This document shows positions 36,042 to 44,223 of a stretch of DNA of 64,000 nucleotides, one piece after another. The notes below the pieces were generated by a model. It searched no databases, was not told where the DNA came from, and was given only the letters and a program-made list of their open reading frames with translations. Position 1 is the stretch's first letter. Each line of letters begins with the position of its first letter. Source of the stretch: Bacillus sp. FJAT-42315 (GTDB lineage: Bacteria > Bacillota > Bacilli > Bacillales > Domibacillaceae); assembly GCF_002797375.1 (NCBI RefSeq), contig NZ_KZ454941.1:1256503-1320502 (forward strand), written 5' to 3'. The position numbers and the translations under genes are program-made.

Positions 36042-36815
36042 ATGGAGTACATATCTTTGCAAAAAGAAGGTCGAGTGGCTGAGATTACGATTCAACGTCC
36101 ACCGGCTAATGCTTTATCTGGTGCATTGATTGAGGAAATCGATCATGTGTTGGATGAGTTGGAGAATGATCAAGAGATTCGTGTTCTTCTTATGAAGGGA
36201 GAAGGTAGATTTTTCTCAGCTGGAGCCGATATTAAGGAGTTTACCTCCATCGAGACAGGAGAAGAATTTGCCCAGCTCGCTGCAAGAGGGCAACGTGTAT
36301 TCGAAAGAATTGAAACCTTTTCCAAACCGGTGATTGCCGCGATTCATGGGGCGGCACTTGGCGGTGGCTTAGAGCTAGCAATGAGCTGTCATATCCGACT
36401 AGTAACGGAAAAGGCGAAGCTTGGGTTACCTGAATTAGCCCTTGGTCTTGTACCAGGATTTGCTGGATCGCAACGTCTACCACGATATGTAGGCATGGCG
36501 AAAGCGGCAGAAATGTTGTTGACAAGTGAACCGATTTCAGGAAAAGAAGCGGTTCAATGGGGCCTTGCCAACCACGCTTATGACGAGGAAGATCTATTAC
36601 CAAAAGCAAGAGAAATGGCAGCGAAAATTGCTCAAAAAAGCCCGGTTAGTATCAAAGCGGCTATTGAGCTACTAAACTATTCAAAACACGCTGAATACTA
36701 TAAAGGCGTGCAAAAGGAAGCTGATTCCTTTGGGGTGGTGTTCGTTTCTGAAGATGCGAAAGAAGGTATTCAAGCATTTATCGAAAAACGCCAGCCTGAA
36801 TTTACAGGTAAATAA
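36042..36815 (+). CDS. fadB: Enoyl-CoA hydratase
   Basis: Hydrates trans-2-enoyl-CoA in beta-oxidation. A 257-aa crotonase-fold protein; the oxyanion-hole segments are FFSAGADIKEF (about 60-70) and HGAALGGGLELAMS (about 105-118), and the catalytic glutamate region is LGLPELALGLVPG. In the fadR-fadB-etfBA operon, 27 bp after fadR. Confidence 0.94.
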   Translation: MEYISLQKEGRVAEITIQRPPANALSGALIEEIDHVLDELENDQEIRVLLMKGEGRFFSAGADIKEFTSIETGEEFAQLAARGQRVFERIETFSKPVIAAIHGAALGGGLELAMSCHIRLVTEKAKLGLPELALGLVPGFAGSQRLPRYVGMAKAAEMLLTSEPISGKEAVQWGLANHAYDEEDLLPKAREMAAKIAQKSPVSIKAAIELLNYSKHAEYYKGVQKEADSFGVVFVSEDAKEGIQAFIEKRQPEFTGK

Positions 36816-36820
36816 TTTTT

Positions 36821-36839
36821 TTGTGAAAAATTTTCACAA
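36821..36839. promoter_or_regulatory. 19-bp palindrome between fadB and etfB
   Basis: TTGTGAAAA-A-TTTTCACAA is a perfect 9-1-9 inverted repeat. It is close to, but one base longer than, the Rex site TTGTGAA-N4-TTCACAA, and also resembles Fnr/CRP-type half-sites. It could be an operator for etfBA or a hairpin. Confidence 0.5.
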
Positions 36840-36882
36840 TCTTTCAAAACGATAGAAAGTTAAGAATGCAGGAGGGGAAAAT

Positions 36883-37656
36883 ATGAACATCTACGTATTG
36901 TTAAAGAGAACATTTGATACAGAAGAAAAAATTTCCGTGGCTAACGGTGCCATTCAAGAAGACGGAGCGGAATTTATCATCAACCCATACGATGAGTATG
37001 CCGTTGAAGAAGCAATTCAAATCCGCGACGATAAAGGCGGCGAAGTAACGGTCGTTTCTGTCGGGTCAGAAGAAAGTGAGAAGCAACTTCGTACAGCGCT
37101 TGCGATGGGGGCTGATAAAGCGGTCCTTATTAATATCGAGGACGATGTGGAAGATGGAGACCAATTTACGACAGCGAAAATTTTGGCTGAGTATTTAAAA
37201 GATAAAGAAGCAGATTTAATCATCGCTGGTAACGTAGCGATCGACGGCGGTAGTGGTCAAGTGGGTCCTCGTGTAGCGGAACTATTAGACATCCCTTACG
37301 TAACAACGATTACAAACATTGAAATTGACGGTGAAACAGTCAATATCGTTCGTGATGTCGAAGGGGATTCTGAAAAAATCCAAACAACGCTGCCATTATT
37401 AGTGACGGCACAACAAGGATTAAACGAACCACGCTACCCATCTTTACCAGGGATTATGAAAGCGAAGAAAAAACCTTTAGAAGAATTAGAACTTGATGAT
37501 TTAGATCTGGAGGAAGACGATGTCGAAGCAAAAACAAAAACAATCGATATTTTCTTACCACCGACAAAAGAAGCAGGGCGTGTACTAGAAGGCGATTTAA
37601 GCGATCAAGTAGCGGAACTTGTGAACGCATTGCATAAAGAAGCGAAAGTAATTTAA
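36883..37656 (+). CDS. etfB: Electron transfer flavoprotein beta subunit
   Basis: Passes electrons from acyl-CoA dehydrogenase towards the quinone pool. The 257-aa beta subunit begins NIYVLLKRTFDTEEKI, has the AMP-binding segment and the conserved signature near IAGNVAIDGGSGQVGPRVAELL. Follows fadB after a 67-bp gap that contains the palindrome. AGGAGGGG ribosome site. Confidence 0.95.
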   Translation: MNIYVLLKRTFDTEEKISVANGAIQEDGAEFIINPYDEYAVEEAIQIRDDKGGEVTVVSVGSEESEKQLRTALAMGADKAVLINIEDDVEDGDQFTTAKILAEYLKDKEADLIIAGNVAIDGGSGQVGPRVAELLDIPYVTTITNIEIDGETVNIVRDVEGDSEKIQTTLPLLVTAQQGLNEPRYPSLPGIMKAKKKPLEELELDDLDLEEDDVEAKTKTIDIFLPPTKEAGRVLEGDLSDQVAELVNALHKEAKVI

Positions 37657-37675
37657 CTGACAGGAGGGGACAAAC

Positions 37676-38656
37676 ATGGGGAAAAAAGTATTAGTATTAG
37701 GTGAAGTTCGTGACGGAGCGTTAAGAAATGTATCTTTTGAAGCGATTGCAGCTGGAAAGAAAGTAGCAGAAGGCGGAGAAGTTGTTGGGGTATTGCTTGG
37801 TGATTCTGTAAGCTCATACGCTGAGCAAATGATTCATTACGGTGCGGACCGCGTTGTAACAGTAGAGGATGAAAAGCTAGCTCAATACACATCTGACGGT
37901 TTTTCACAAGCGTTGTTAGCTGTTGTGGATCAAGAAAGTCCAGAGGGAATCGTCTTTGGTCATACAGCATTAGGGAAAGATTTATCACCGAAAATCGCGG
38001 CGAAGCTAGAAGCAGGCTTGATTTCTGATACGACAGCTGTGGAAGAAGAAGGCGGAGAAGTTGTCTTTACACGCCCGATTTATTCCGGAAAAGCATTTGA
38101 AAAGAAAGCAGTGAGCGAAGGAATCGTACTTGCGACAGTTCGTCCAAATAATATTACACCGCTTGAAAAAGATGAGTCTCGTTCAGGTGATGTATCATCG
38201 GTTTCAGCAACGATTAAAGATATTCGTACGATTATTCAAGAAGTCGTTCGTAAAACGAGCGAAGGTGTCGATTTATCAGAAGCGAAAGTAATCATTGCTG
38301 GCGGACGCGGCGTGAAAAGCGAAGAGGGCTTTGAGCCATTAAAAGAGCTCGCTGACGTACTTGGTGGAGCAGTTGGTGCTTCTCGTGGTGCGTGTGATGC
38401 GGATTACTGCGATTATTCTTTACAGATTGGTCAAACAGGTAAAGTCGTTACACCTGACTTGTACATCGCTTGTGGAATCTCTGGAGCGATCCAGCATTTA
38501 GCCGGAATGTCTAACTCAAAGGTAATTGTAGCAATCAATAAAGATCCAGAAGCAAGTATCTTTAGCGTAGCGGACTATGGTATCGTTGGAGACCTTTTCG
38601 ATGTCGTACCAATGTTAACAGAAGAATTTAAAAAATTAAAAGTCGCTATGTCTTAA
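37676..38656 (+). CDS. etfA: Electron transfer flavoprotein alpha subunit
   Basis: The 326-aa FAD-binding partner of EtfB. The C-terminal FAD domain shows [26 protein letters not shown], and the alpha-subunit signature [17 protein letters not shown]. Lies 19 bp after etfB, closing the fatty-acid operon before a terminator. Confidence 0.95.
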   Translation: MGKKVLVLGEVRDGALRNVSFEAIAAGKKVAEGGEVVGVLLGDSVSSYAEQMIHYGADRVVTVEDEKLAQYTSDGFSQALLAVVDQESPEGIVFGHTALGKDLSPKIAAKLEAGLISDTTAVEEEGGEVVFTRPIYSGKAFEKKAVSEGIVLATVRPNNITPLEKDESRSGDVSSVSATIKDIRTIIQEVVRKTSEGVDLSEAKVIIAGGRGVKSEEGFEPLKELADVLGGAVGASRGACDADYCDYSLQIGQTGKVVTPDLYIACGISGAIQHLAGMSNSKVIVAINKDPEASIFSVADYGIVGDLFDVVPMLTEEFKKLKVAMS

Positions 38657-38665
38657 TATGATCAG

Positions 38666-38700
38666 AAAGCTGCTAGTCTAATATAGGCTAGTAGCTTTTT
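38666..38700 (+). terminator. Terminator after etfA
   Basis: AAAGCTGCTAG pairs with CTAGTAGCTTT (one bulge) and ends in Ts. Confidence 0.75.
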
Positions 38701-38734
38701 ATGTATATAATCAAATTCGCTGGGCAAAGTAGTT

Positions 38735-38763
38735 TTGAAGCAAAAAAGTCGCATCGTATGATA
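38735..38763 (+). promoter_or_regulatory. trxA promoter, upstream
   Basis: TTGAAG, 16 bases, TATGAT. A second -10 (TATACT) lies 10 bases further within the palindrome at 38770-38791, so two start points are possible. Confidence 0.5.
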
Positions 38764-38769
38764 ATCGGT

Positions 38770-38791
38770 GATATACTATCGGTAGTATATC
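38770..38791. promoter_or_regulatory. 22-bp palindrome at the trxA promoter
   Basis: GATATACTA-tcgg-TAGTATATC is a perfect 9-bp inverted repeat that includes a TATACT -10-like element. A bound repressor or activator here would act directly on trxA. Confidence 0.5.
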
Positions 38792-38813
38792 GTTATTTTA
38801 GGAGGTAATTTTA

Positions 38814-39128
38814 ATGGCAATTGTAAATGCAACTGATCAATCATTCTCAACTGAAACAGAAAGCGGTCTTGTACTCGTGGACTTTTGGGCTCCTTGGTGC
38901 GGACCTTGTAAAATGATCGCTCCAGTACTTGAAGAGCTAGATGCTGAATTAAACGGCAAAGCAAAAGTTGTCAAAATCGATGTAGATGACAACCAAGAAA
39001 CAGCTGGAAAGTTTGGTGTAATGAGCATCCCAACTCTTATTCTTTTCAAAGATGGTCAACCGGTTGATAAAGTGATTGGTTTCCAACCGAAAGAAGCATT
39101 AGCTGAATTAATTAATAAACATGCTTAA
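38814..39128 (+). CDS. trxA: Thioredoxin
   Basis: A 104-aa protein-disulfide reductase of the cytosol. Active site W28-C29-G30-P31-C32-K33 and the cis-Pro segment (SIPTL) are present. It follows the etf operon as in B. subtilis, with an AGGAGG site and its own terminator. Confidence 0.97.
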   Translation: MAIVNATDQSFSTETESGLVLVDFWAPWCGPCKMIAPVLEELDAELNGKAKVVKIDVDDNQETAGKFGVMSIPTLILFKDGQPVDKVIGFQPKEALAELINKHA

Positions 39129-39138
39129 TCACGTACAT

Positions 39139-39173
39139 AAACGCCTTCTGTCATAGACAGAGGGCGTTTTTTT
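39139..39173 (+). terminator. trxA terminator
   Basis: AAACGCCTTCTGTC pairs with CAGAGGGCGTTT around TATAGA bases, then seven Ts. Confidence 0.85.
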
Positions 39174-39287
39174 CTGAACACCCTTAATAACTTCTAGTTA
39201 TACGGTATTCTTATATGAAAATTTTTTTATTGGAAAATCGTGTTATCGTTAAAGTAACGAAGTGAAGTGAAGAGAGGAGTAGAAGTG

Positions 39288-39692
39288 ATGGGAATGGGAT
39301 TGTTATTCATCGGTATAGTGTCAGGTGCTTATGGTGTAATGATCGGAGCAGGAGGAGGTTTCATTTTTGTCCCGGCGTTGTTGCTTTTGTTCCACTTGTC
39401 GCCGGCCACCGCTGCGGGGACAGGTTTAGCGGTAGTCTGTTTAAATGCCATATCAGGGGTGATTGGTTATAAAAAACAAGGGCATATTCACTATCGATTT
39501 GGCTTCATTTTAGCGGCAGGAGCGTTACCAGGTATTTTTATCGGAGCTAAATTTACGTCTAGCGTATCACCTGACATATTTAACGATGTGTTTGGAAGTA
39601 CGTTAATGGTATTAGGAGGATTTCTTCTTTATCAAAATATTCGTGAGACGAGAAAAGGCCATGCTAGTCAAAATGAGGAGGTTTCTTTATGA
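39288..39692 (+). CDS. Half-size TSUP (TauE/SafE) transporter, first half
   Basis: A 134-aa protein with four membrane segments, matching the first repeat of sulfite/sulfonate exporters (TSUP), which usually have two such repeats in one chain of about 260 aa. The repeat signature IGAGGGFIFVPALLLL is at about 18-33. ATG 39288 follows GAGAGGAG. The end overlaps the second half by 4 bp (ATGA), so the two halves are translated together and would have to form one transporter. Confidence 0.8.
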   Translation: MGMGLLFIGIVSGAYGVMIGAGGGFIFVPALLLLFHLSPATAAGTGLAVVCLNAISGVIGYKKQGHIHYRFGFILAAGALPGIFIGAKFTSSVSPDIFNDVFGSTLMVLGGFLLYQNIRETRKGHASQNEEVSL

Positions 39693-40051
39693 AAAACAAT
39701 CCGCTGACAATCATTATTTTAGGTTTTTTCCTTGGGATTGTTTCCTCTTTTTTAGGGATTGGCGGCGGTTTTCTGCTCGTACCGATTCTTATTTATCTCT
39801 TTCATTATTCCCCACATGAAGCAGCAGCAACTTCGATTTTTTCCCTTTGTTTATATTCAGCAGTAGGTGCAGTGTTGCAAATGGTTTATGGTAATATTGA
39901 TTGGACAGCTTTACTTTGGGGAGGAGTGGGAGTCATCATTGGTGCGCAAATTGGTGTGCGCTTATCGAGCAAAGTGTCTGGCGCTATCATTTTACGGATG
40001 TTAGCCCTTTTGCTTATGGTTGTAGGGGCACAGATGCTCTTTTTCTCTTAA
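39689..40051 (+). CDS. Half-size TSUP (TauE/SafE) transporter, second half
   Basis: A 120-aa protein with four membrane segments; its signature FLGIGGGFLLVPILIYL (about 22-38) is the second TSUP repeat. It begins with MKNNPLT at an ATGA overlap with the first half, with GAGGTTT as ribosome site. The likely substrate class is sulfite or organosulfonate, by family and by the LysR gene that follows at 17 bp. Confidence 0.8.
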   Translation: MKNNPLTIIILGFFLGIVSSFLGIGGGFLLVPILIYLFHYSPHEAAATSIFSLCLYSAVGAVLQMVYGNIDWTALLWGGVGVIIGAQIGVRLSSKVSGAIILRMLALLLMVVGAQMLFFS

Positions 40052-40067
40052 TGATCGGAGGGATTAG

Positions 40068-40949
40068 GTGAATATTGAAAGCCTACGATTGTTTTGTCTT
40101 GTAGTGAAAGAAGGAAATATGACTCGAGCAGCGAAGCTTAGTTATATTTCTCAACCAGCAGTGACAAAACAAATGCGCCAGCTAGAGGATGAATATGCCG
40201 CTTTATTGTTTGATCGCACAGAAGGCGGATTGAAGCTTACGGCTGCGGGCGAGAAGCTATACCCGTTTGCTAAAGCGATTGTCGAGGACTTTAATCGGTC
40301 GAAAGAGGCGGTCAAGCAAGTAATCAAGGGAAATCAAGCCTTTATTCATGTGGGTGCTTCATACACTATTGGTGAATATTTGCTTCCAGGCTTGCTTGGT
40401 ACGTTCAAAAAGCAAATGTCTGACGTCCAGTTTTCATTACATGTGGCGAATACACCAAGCGTTTTAGAGGCTTTGGCTGATGATAAAATCGACTTAGCTT
40501 TAGTGGAAGGCCTCGTTGAGCAAGACGGATTTTTAGTTGAAAAATTTGCGGACGATCTGCTCGTGCTTATTTGTGCGCCGGATCATCCGTGGGGAGCAAA
40601 AAAACGAATTTCGGTAGGCGAGCTAGCAGACGAACCAATGATTTGGCGAGAAGCTCTATCTGGTACAAGGCTGATTGTTGAGCATGCCCTCCAATCAATC
40701 GGGATGTTGGCTAAAATCACTAGTCAAATGGAAATTGGCAGTACTCAGGCGATTAAAGGAGCGGTGGAAGCGGGGCTAGGTGTCAGTATTTTATCGCGCT
40801 TAACGGTAGCGAAAGAGTTGAACGAAGGTCGCCTTTGTGAAGTGACGATCGAAGAACTAGATTTAGTAAGAGACTTATGGCTTGTACAAAAGCCAAAACG
40901 ATATCCAAGAGAACATGTCGAAGCTTTTAAGCAATTTATCCAACGATAA
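40068..40949 (+). CDS. LysR family regulator (CysL/CbbR-like)
   Basis: A 293-aa LysR regulator. Winged helix-turn-helix at about 18-37 (TRAAKLSYISQPAVTKQMRQ), then the two-lobed effector domain (about 89-293). Sequence recalls CysL (YwfK), the activator of sulfite reductase genes in B. subtilis. It lies directly after the TSUP genes, which it probably controls or co-varies with. Start GTG 40068 with a CGGAGGG site. Confidence 0.85.
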   Translation: MNIESLRLFCLVVKEGNMTRAAKLSYISQPAVTKQMRQLEDEYAALLFDRTEGGLKLTAAGEKLYPFAKAIVEDFNRSKEAVKQVIKGNQAFIHVGASYTIGEYLLPGLLGTFKKQMSDVQFSLHVANTPSVLEALADDKIDLALVEGLVEQDGFLVEKFADDLLVLICAPDHPWGAKKRISVGELADEPMIWREALSGTRLIVEHALQSIGMLAKITSQMEIGSTQAIKGAVEAGLGVSILSRLTVAKELNEGRLCEVTIEELDLVRDLWLVQKPKRYPREHVEAFKQFIQR

Positions 40950-40960
40950 ATTGCTTTTTT
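40929..40960 (+). terminator. Terminator overlapping the LysR stop
   Basis: AAGCAATTTATC pairs with GATAAATTGCTT around CAAC; followed by TTTT. The stop codon lies in the stem. Confidence 0.85.
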
Positions 40961-40963
40961 ATA

Positions 40964-40992
40964 TTGACTATGAGAATCATTCTCTCTATAAT
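40964..40992 (+). promoter_or_regulatory. Promoter of the Fur-controlled lipoprotein
   Basis: TTGACT, exactly 17 bases, TATAAT; the spacer is filled by the Fur box. Confidence 0.85.
40971..40985. promoter_or_regulatory. Fur box
   Basis: TGAGAATCATTCTCT, a close match to the 7-1-7 Fur site TGATAATnATTATCA, lies between -35 and -10. Iron-loaded Fur would block RNA polymerase. Confidence 0.9.
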
Positions 40993-41050
40993 GTGCTTAT
41001 ATTGAAAGACGTTATCAATTAATTGATGGGATGAACATGGAGGAATAAGG

Positions 41051-42250
41051 ATGAAAAAGAGAGAGTTACAAGCGGTATTTGCTTCATTTTTAGTAGCGGG
41101 GACAGTTCTAGCTGGTTGTGGATCCACAGAAGAAGCACCGAAAGAAGAGAAAAAACAAGAAGAAACGAAACCTGCTGAGGAAGCGAAAGATCAAGAACAA
41201 GCGCCAGTTGAAACAACAGGAGCTGTAAAGGCACAAATGGAGGCACACCAAGTATTTTCCGCTGAAAAAGATAAGTTAAAAGAAGGCGGCGAAGTAGATT
41301 GGACCAATGTGGAAAAAGCTTACACAGAGCAGTTGCAAGCTGCAATTAATGAAATAAATGGAGAATACGCGCAAGGAATTGAAGCGGCGATTGAAGCGGG
41401 TAAAACAGGTGAGCTTGAGCCGATTGTTTCTATGCAACTAGTGGATAAATTAACACAGTCTTATTTCTATCAAAAGCAAAAACGTCTACAAAAAGATGCG
41501 AGTGCTGCTTTAACGGAAAATAAAGCTGATGAAGCGAAAGCGATGTTTGATGAAATGAAGCAATTAGCTGAAAACGTATTTATTCCAACAGCTGAAAAAC
41601 GCGATTCATATTATGAGCTTACAGGAAAAGATAGCATTGCTGAAAATATTCGCAATGGCTTGAAAGTACAAGAGGAAGCGTTAACGGCTGGAAATGCAGA
41701 TGATTTCCAAGTGTATGTGCAATTGACAGATAAATCGGTGTATAAAGTGTACTACTTAGCAGCAAATGGATATGCGGAAAAAATCGAAGCAGCTGTGGCT
41801 GAAGGAAAAGAAGACGAGTTAAAGATTATGCAAGCAGAAGGATACGGATTCCTGCAAGCAATTAAAGAATCGTTATCTGGTGGAAATGAAGAAGCTGCGA
41901 ACAAACTAAATGAATTGTTCTCGCTTGATACGGATCCAAAAACAATTAAAGCAGCAGAAGTAAACAGTCTGTTTAATACGGCGATCATTGGCAAAGTAAC
42001 AAATTATCATGAAAAAGTACCGGAAGCGTTAGCTGCGAACAAAGCACTAGATGCGAAAATTGAAGCGTTAGAAGGCAATATGTTCATGAATATGATCAAC
42101 CTTCAATTAAAGAAACAATTAGGTGAAGAACAGTCAGCTAAACTTCATACAGCAGCAGAAAAATGGTTTGAAGCTGTTTCTAATGGAAAAACAGATGAAG
42201 CAAAGCCATTGAGTGAAGAAGTTATGTCTGGACTTAGTCAGATTAAATAA
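41051..42250 (+). CDS. Iron-regulated lipoprotein
   Basis: A 399-aa secreted lipoprotein: signal peptide (1-22) with lipobox LAGC (Cys 23), then a charged E/K-rich linker (about 25-60) and an all-helical body with loosely repeated A/E/K-rich segments (for example NGEYAQGIEAAIEAGK and AANGYAEKIEAAVAEGK). The promoter carries a Fur box. It lies near the FTR1 genes (46491-48194), which share Fur control, so it may capture or hand over iron. No named family recognised with confidence; helical iron-binding lipoproteins of the EfeO/imelysin type are the nearest analogy. Confidence 0.75.
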   Translation: MKKRELQAVFASFLVAGTVLAGCGSTEEAPKEEKKQEETKPAEEAKDQEQAPVETTGAVKAQMEAHQVFSAEKDKLKEGGEVDWTNVEKAYTEQLQAAINEINGEYAQGIEAAIEAGKTGELEPIVSMQLVDKLTQSYFYQKQKRLQKDASAALTENKADEAKAMFDEMKQLAENVFIPTAEKRDSYYELTGKDSIAENIRNGLKVQEEALTAGNADDFQVYVQLTDKSVYKVYYLAANGYAEKIEAAVAEGKEDELKIMQAEGYGFLQAIKESLSGGNEEAANKLNELFSLDTDPKTIKAAEVNSLFNTAIIGKVTNYHEKVPEALAANKALDAKIEALEGNMFMNMINLQLKKQLGEEQSAKLHTAAEKWFEAVSNGKTDEAKPLSEEVMSGLSQIK

Positions 42251-42263
42251 GACATTGAAGTAG

Positions 42264-42296
42264 AAAGCCGTTTTTTAAAAAAAGCGGCTTTTCTCG
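42264..42296 (+). terminator. Terminator after the iron-regulated lipoprotein
   Basis: AAAGCCG-TTTTTT pairs with AAAAAA-GCGGCTTT, then T-rich. Confidence 0.75.
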
Positions 42297-42311
42297 TTTT
42301 CTTTTAAGCTG

Positions 42312-42320
42312 TGATACAAT
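42312..42320 (+). promoter_or_regulatory. Extended -10 promoter of the envelope glycan operon
   Basis: TGATACAAT (TG-n-TACAAT) lies 37 bases before the epimerase gene; the -35 is poor. Confidence 0.45.
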
Positions 42321-42356
42321 GACGTGTGACGTTGAAATAGAAAAGAGTGAGAAAAG

Positions 42357-43307
42357 ATGAAAATTGTAATCACAGGTGGGGCAGGGTTTATTGGAATGCA
42401 CACAGCAACTCAGTTACTCAAAGAGGGACAAGAAGTGCATATCATTGATCATTTCCATCCGTATTATTCACCTGAGCGGAAGAAAAAGCATATAGAGATC
42501 GTTAATCAAGTGGGGTCAGTTTATTTTTATGAGCATAATTTACTGGATCGAGAGACAACGGTGGAGCTGATCGATCAAATACGTCCAGATGTGGTCATTC
42601 ATTTGGCGGCTTTACCGGGTGTATCTTATTCATTAAAGGAGCCGTTATTATATGTCGATTATGATATTAAAATAACGATTAATGTGCTTGAAGCAGCCGG
42701 GAAAGCAGGAGTAAAGAAGGTAGTTTTCGCTTCTTCCTCTTCCGTATACGGGGAGCAGCCGAGTGTTCCATTAAAGGAAGAGATGGCTAGTGGCCGGGTG
42801 ATCTCTCCGTATGCCGCGTCGAAATGGAGTGCGGAATCATTTTGTCATGTATACGCTCATCTTTACTCTTATTCCGTATCTGTCCTGCGCTTTTTTACTG
42901 TATATGGACCTTGGGGACGTCCAGATATGGCGGTGGCGAAGTTTATTAAACGAGCGATGAACGGTGAGCCGATCGAGATTTATGGCAAAGGAAGTGGCCG
43001 TGATTATACGTATGTTGATGATGTCGTCAATGGCATTCTATTAAGCTTAAACGACCCACAAAACTATGCCGTTTGGAACATTGGTGCGGGATCTCCGACT
43101 AGTATGGATCGGCTGTTAGAGCTACTAAAAAAAGAGTTTCCACAAATGAACATCCATTATGGCGATCATCGAGTCGGAGATGTGTTTTCGACATGGGCAG
43201 ATATTTCGAAAGCGAAAGAGGAGCTAGGATTTCAGCCAGTTACTTCGATCGAAGAAGGAATGAAACGAACAATTGAGTGGGCGTATGAAAATAAAGTGTA
43301 TTTATAA
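42357..43307 (+). CDS. NAD-dependent sugar-nucleotide epimerase
   Basis: A 316-aa extended SDR protein. N-terminal Rossmann motif GGAGFIGMH (7-15), catalytic Ser in FASSSSVYG, and the Y-x-x-x-K pair in SPYAASKWSAE. The ASKxAxE and RFFTVYGPWGRPDMA segments favour a UDP-glucuronate 4-epimerase or UDP-glucose 4-epimerase-like role; the substrate cannot be fixed from sequence. First gene of a four-gene operon with overlaps. Confidence 0.85.
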   Translation: MKIVITGGAGFIGMHTATQLLKEGQEVHIIDHFHPYYSPERKKKHIEIVNQVGSVYFYEHNLLDRETTVELIDQIRPDVVIHLAALPGVSYSLKEPLLYVDYDIKITINVLEAAGKAGVKKVVFASSSSVYGEQPSVPLKEEMASGRVISPYAASKWSAESFCHVYAHLYSYSVSVLRFFTVYGPWGRPDMAVAKFIKRAMNGEPIEIYGKGSGRDYTYVDDVVNGILLSLNDPQNYAVWNIGAGSPTSMDRLLELLKKEFPQMNIHYGDHRVGDVFSTWADISKAKEELGFQPVTSIEEGMKRTIEWAYENKVYL

Positions 43308-44223
43308 AGGAATGAAAAGGGGGATTTCTCTCCTGATCTTAGCTTTGTTTTTCTGGCTATTGTATCAATACATCGACTTATCGATGCTGACGTCTTCTTT
43401 ACAAACAGTAAGGCAGCATCCGTGGTTGCTAATTGGTGGTTTAGGCATCTACGGCATATCATTTGTGATCAAAGCTATGGCATGGACATGGTATCTTCGT
43501 GGGCGAATTCGCTTTTCAACGGCATTGATCGGGATTTTATATAGTTTATTTGTGAATCATTTGCTCCCTGTGAAAGCAGGAGAGCTATTTCGGGCTTACG
43601 TATGTAAAGAGCGTGAAGACCAGGATTATTTTCTAGCGTTACAGTCGGTTGCGGTCATGAGAGGGTTTGATTTTTTCATTCTCATCGGAATCGCCTATGT
43701 TGGTCTTTATTGGCAGCCCTTTCCGACGGAGTTTTCGCTAGTGCTCGTGATCGCCTTCACTTTCATAGGAGGATTATTCATCGTTGCGGTCATTCGTTGG
43801 AAAAAAGAACTATTTCGCCGTCAATGGAATTTTTTTAAAGAGACCTTTTGGCGAGCATCGACGCTCCCTATATTTGTCCTAGTTTTGCTTAGTTGGGTCA
43901 TGGAAGCAGCACTTGTTTGGACGGTGGCCTTGGCTCTTGCTCATCCAGTTCATTCTTTTGAAGCGATATGGATTAATAGCATCACAGTCGTTGGTCAAAC
44001 CTTTCAGATCACACCTGGTGGGATTGCGAACTATGAAACGGTCATGTCACTCGCTTTTCGCACGATTGGTGACACGATCGAGTTTGGTATGACAGTGGCA
44101 CTGATTACACATGGACTTAAATTTATTTTTTCCTTTGGAGCGGGGGCTGTCGTTTCGTTCATTCATCCGCTCTCGTTTAAAAATGTGTTGCATATGAAAA
44201 AGAAAGGAGACATTCACCGATGA
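43285..44223 (+). CDS. Lysylphosphatidylglycerol-synthase-TM / YbhN-like membrane protein
   Basis: A 312-aa integral membrane protein of the flippase-like LPG-synthase transmembrane family, with about eight segments. The conserved part includes NHLLPVKAGELFRAYV (about 92-107) and the GGIANYETVM segment near 248-257. In such operons these proteins are thought to move lipid-linked intermediates across the membrane. Start is uncertain: ATG 43285 overlaps the epimerase end by 23 bp; ATG 43312 is an alternative. Confidence 0.8.
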   Translation: MKIKCIYKGMKRGISLLILALFFWLLYQYIDLSMLTSSLQTVRQHPWLLIGGLGIYGISFVIKAMAWTWYLRGRIRFSTALIGILYSLFVNHLLPVKAGELFRAYVCKEREDQDYFLALQSVAVMRGFDFFILIGIAYVGLYWQPFPTEFSLVLVIAFTFIGGLFIVAVIRWKKELFRRQWNFFKETFWRASTLPIFVLVLLSWVMEAALVWTVALALAHPVHSFEAIWINSITVVGQTFQITPGGIANYETVMSLAFRTIGDTIEFGMTVALITHGLKFIFSFGAGAVVSFIHPLSFKNVLHMKKKGDIHR

